DNA from: Pseudomonas frederiksbergensis
GTDB taxonomy: Bacteria > Pseudomonadota > Gammaproteobacteria > Pseudomonadales > Pseudomonadaceae
DNA length: 64,000 nucleotides
Assembly: GCF_001874645.1 (NCBI RefSeq)
Contig: NZ_CP017886.1
Span: 5,136,501 to 5,200,500, forward strand
Direction: 5' to 3'
Position 1 is the first letter of the stretch. Each line of letters opens with the position of its first letter. This document shows positions 63,988 to 64,000 of the stretch, piece after piece. The position numbers and the translations under genes are program-made. Below the pieces are notes generated by a model. That model ran no database searches. It was not told the origin of the DNA and saw only the letters and a program-made list of their open reading frames with translations.

Positions 63988-64000
63988 GCGCCACACCAAG

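Noticed and set aside
63940..64000. Complete tRNA gene at the right edge
   Set aside because: Only a promoter-like sequence is inside the window; no cloverleaf can be built from the remaining bases.

Overview
The window is a 64 kb stretch of a high-GC gammaproteobacterial chromosome, almost certainly a Pseudomonas of the fluorescens group. The evidence is the gene content and order (gacA-uvrC-pgsA, fatty acid cis/trans isomerase next to metH, cobW-cobN-chlI, PilU-like ATPase) and the many copies of the typical Pseudomonas REP sequence whose core reads GTAGGAGCTGCCGCAGGCTG. It looks like normal chromosome: there is no insertion sequence, prophage, CRISPR array or complete RNA gene. Codon use is uniform. 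One small region (35.9-36.7 kb) is a patch of gene remnants.

Layout. 0-9 kb: 5'-truncated SulP anion transporter, aconitase B (acnB), a DUF1289 protein and cobalamin-dependent methionine synthase (metH). 9-12 kb: periplasmic haem-containing fatty acid cis/trans isomerase (cti) and nfuA. 12-22 kb: a divergent cobalamin region. Leftward, a cobalamin riboswitch precedes cbtB-cbtA-cobE-cobM; rightward, a second riboswitch precedes cobW-cobN-chlI/chlD. The chlI stop codon is preceded by an A AAA AAG slippery heptamer and followed after 6 nt by a perfect 10-bp stem. A -1 shift would fuse ChlI to the VWA-domain ORF, so one gene may make both small cobalt-chelatase subunits. 22-26 kb: phospholipase D-like protein, tyrosinase, DUF2182 membrane protein. 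26-36 kb: a TPR protein and a translationally coupled operon wecB-nfrB-nfrA-DUF4434, resembling the c-di-GMP-controlled N4 glycan-receptor system of E. coli. 36-40 kb: decayed ABC transporter genes, then ridA, an IclR regulator, a DSD1-type D-amino acid deaminase and a PfkB sugar kinase. 40-44.5 kb: parvulin, a PAS-rich hybrid histidine kinase and a PilU-like ATPase. 44.5-50.5 kb: a ketone-body utilisation cluster (acetoacetyl-CoA synthetase, 3-hydroxybutyrate dehydrogenase, GntP permease) with its sigma-54 activator, a visible sigma-54 promoter and three palindromic candidate activator sites. 50.5-56.2 kb: yejABEF oligopeptide ABC transporter. 56.2-64 kb: parvulin, lipase, DAHP synthase behind an aromatic-rich leader peptide and attenuator, a nitrilase-family hydrolase, a GNAT acetyltransferase, gacA, uvrC, pgsA, and a promoter that probably drives tRNA genes just beyond the window.

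How it fits together. The B12 genes supply cobalt, chelatase and methylation functions, and MetH consumes the cofactor. The ketone-body cluster turns 3-hydroxybutyrate into acetoacetyl-CoA under one sigma-54 activator. The glycan operon couples UDP-ManNAc synthesis to a c-di-GMP-binding glycosyltransferase and an outer-membrane exporter. Intergenic spaces hold at least nine REP doublets of one family and one of a second family, which separate many of the transcription units.
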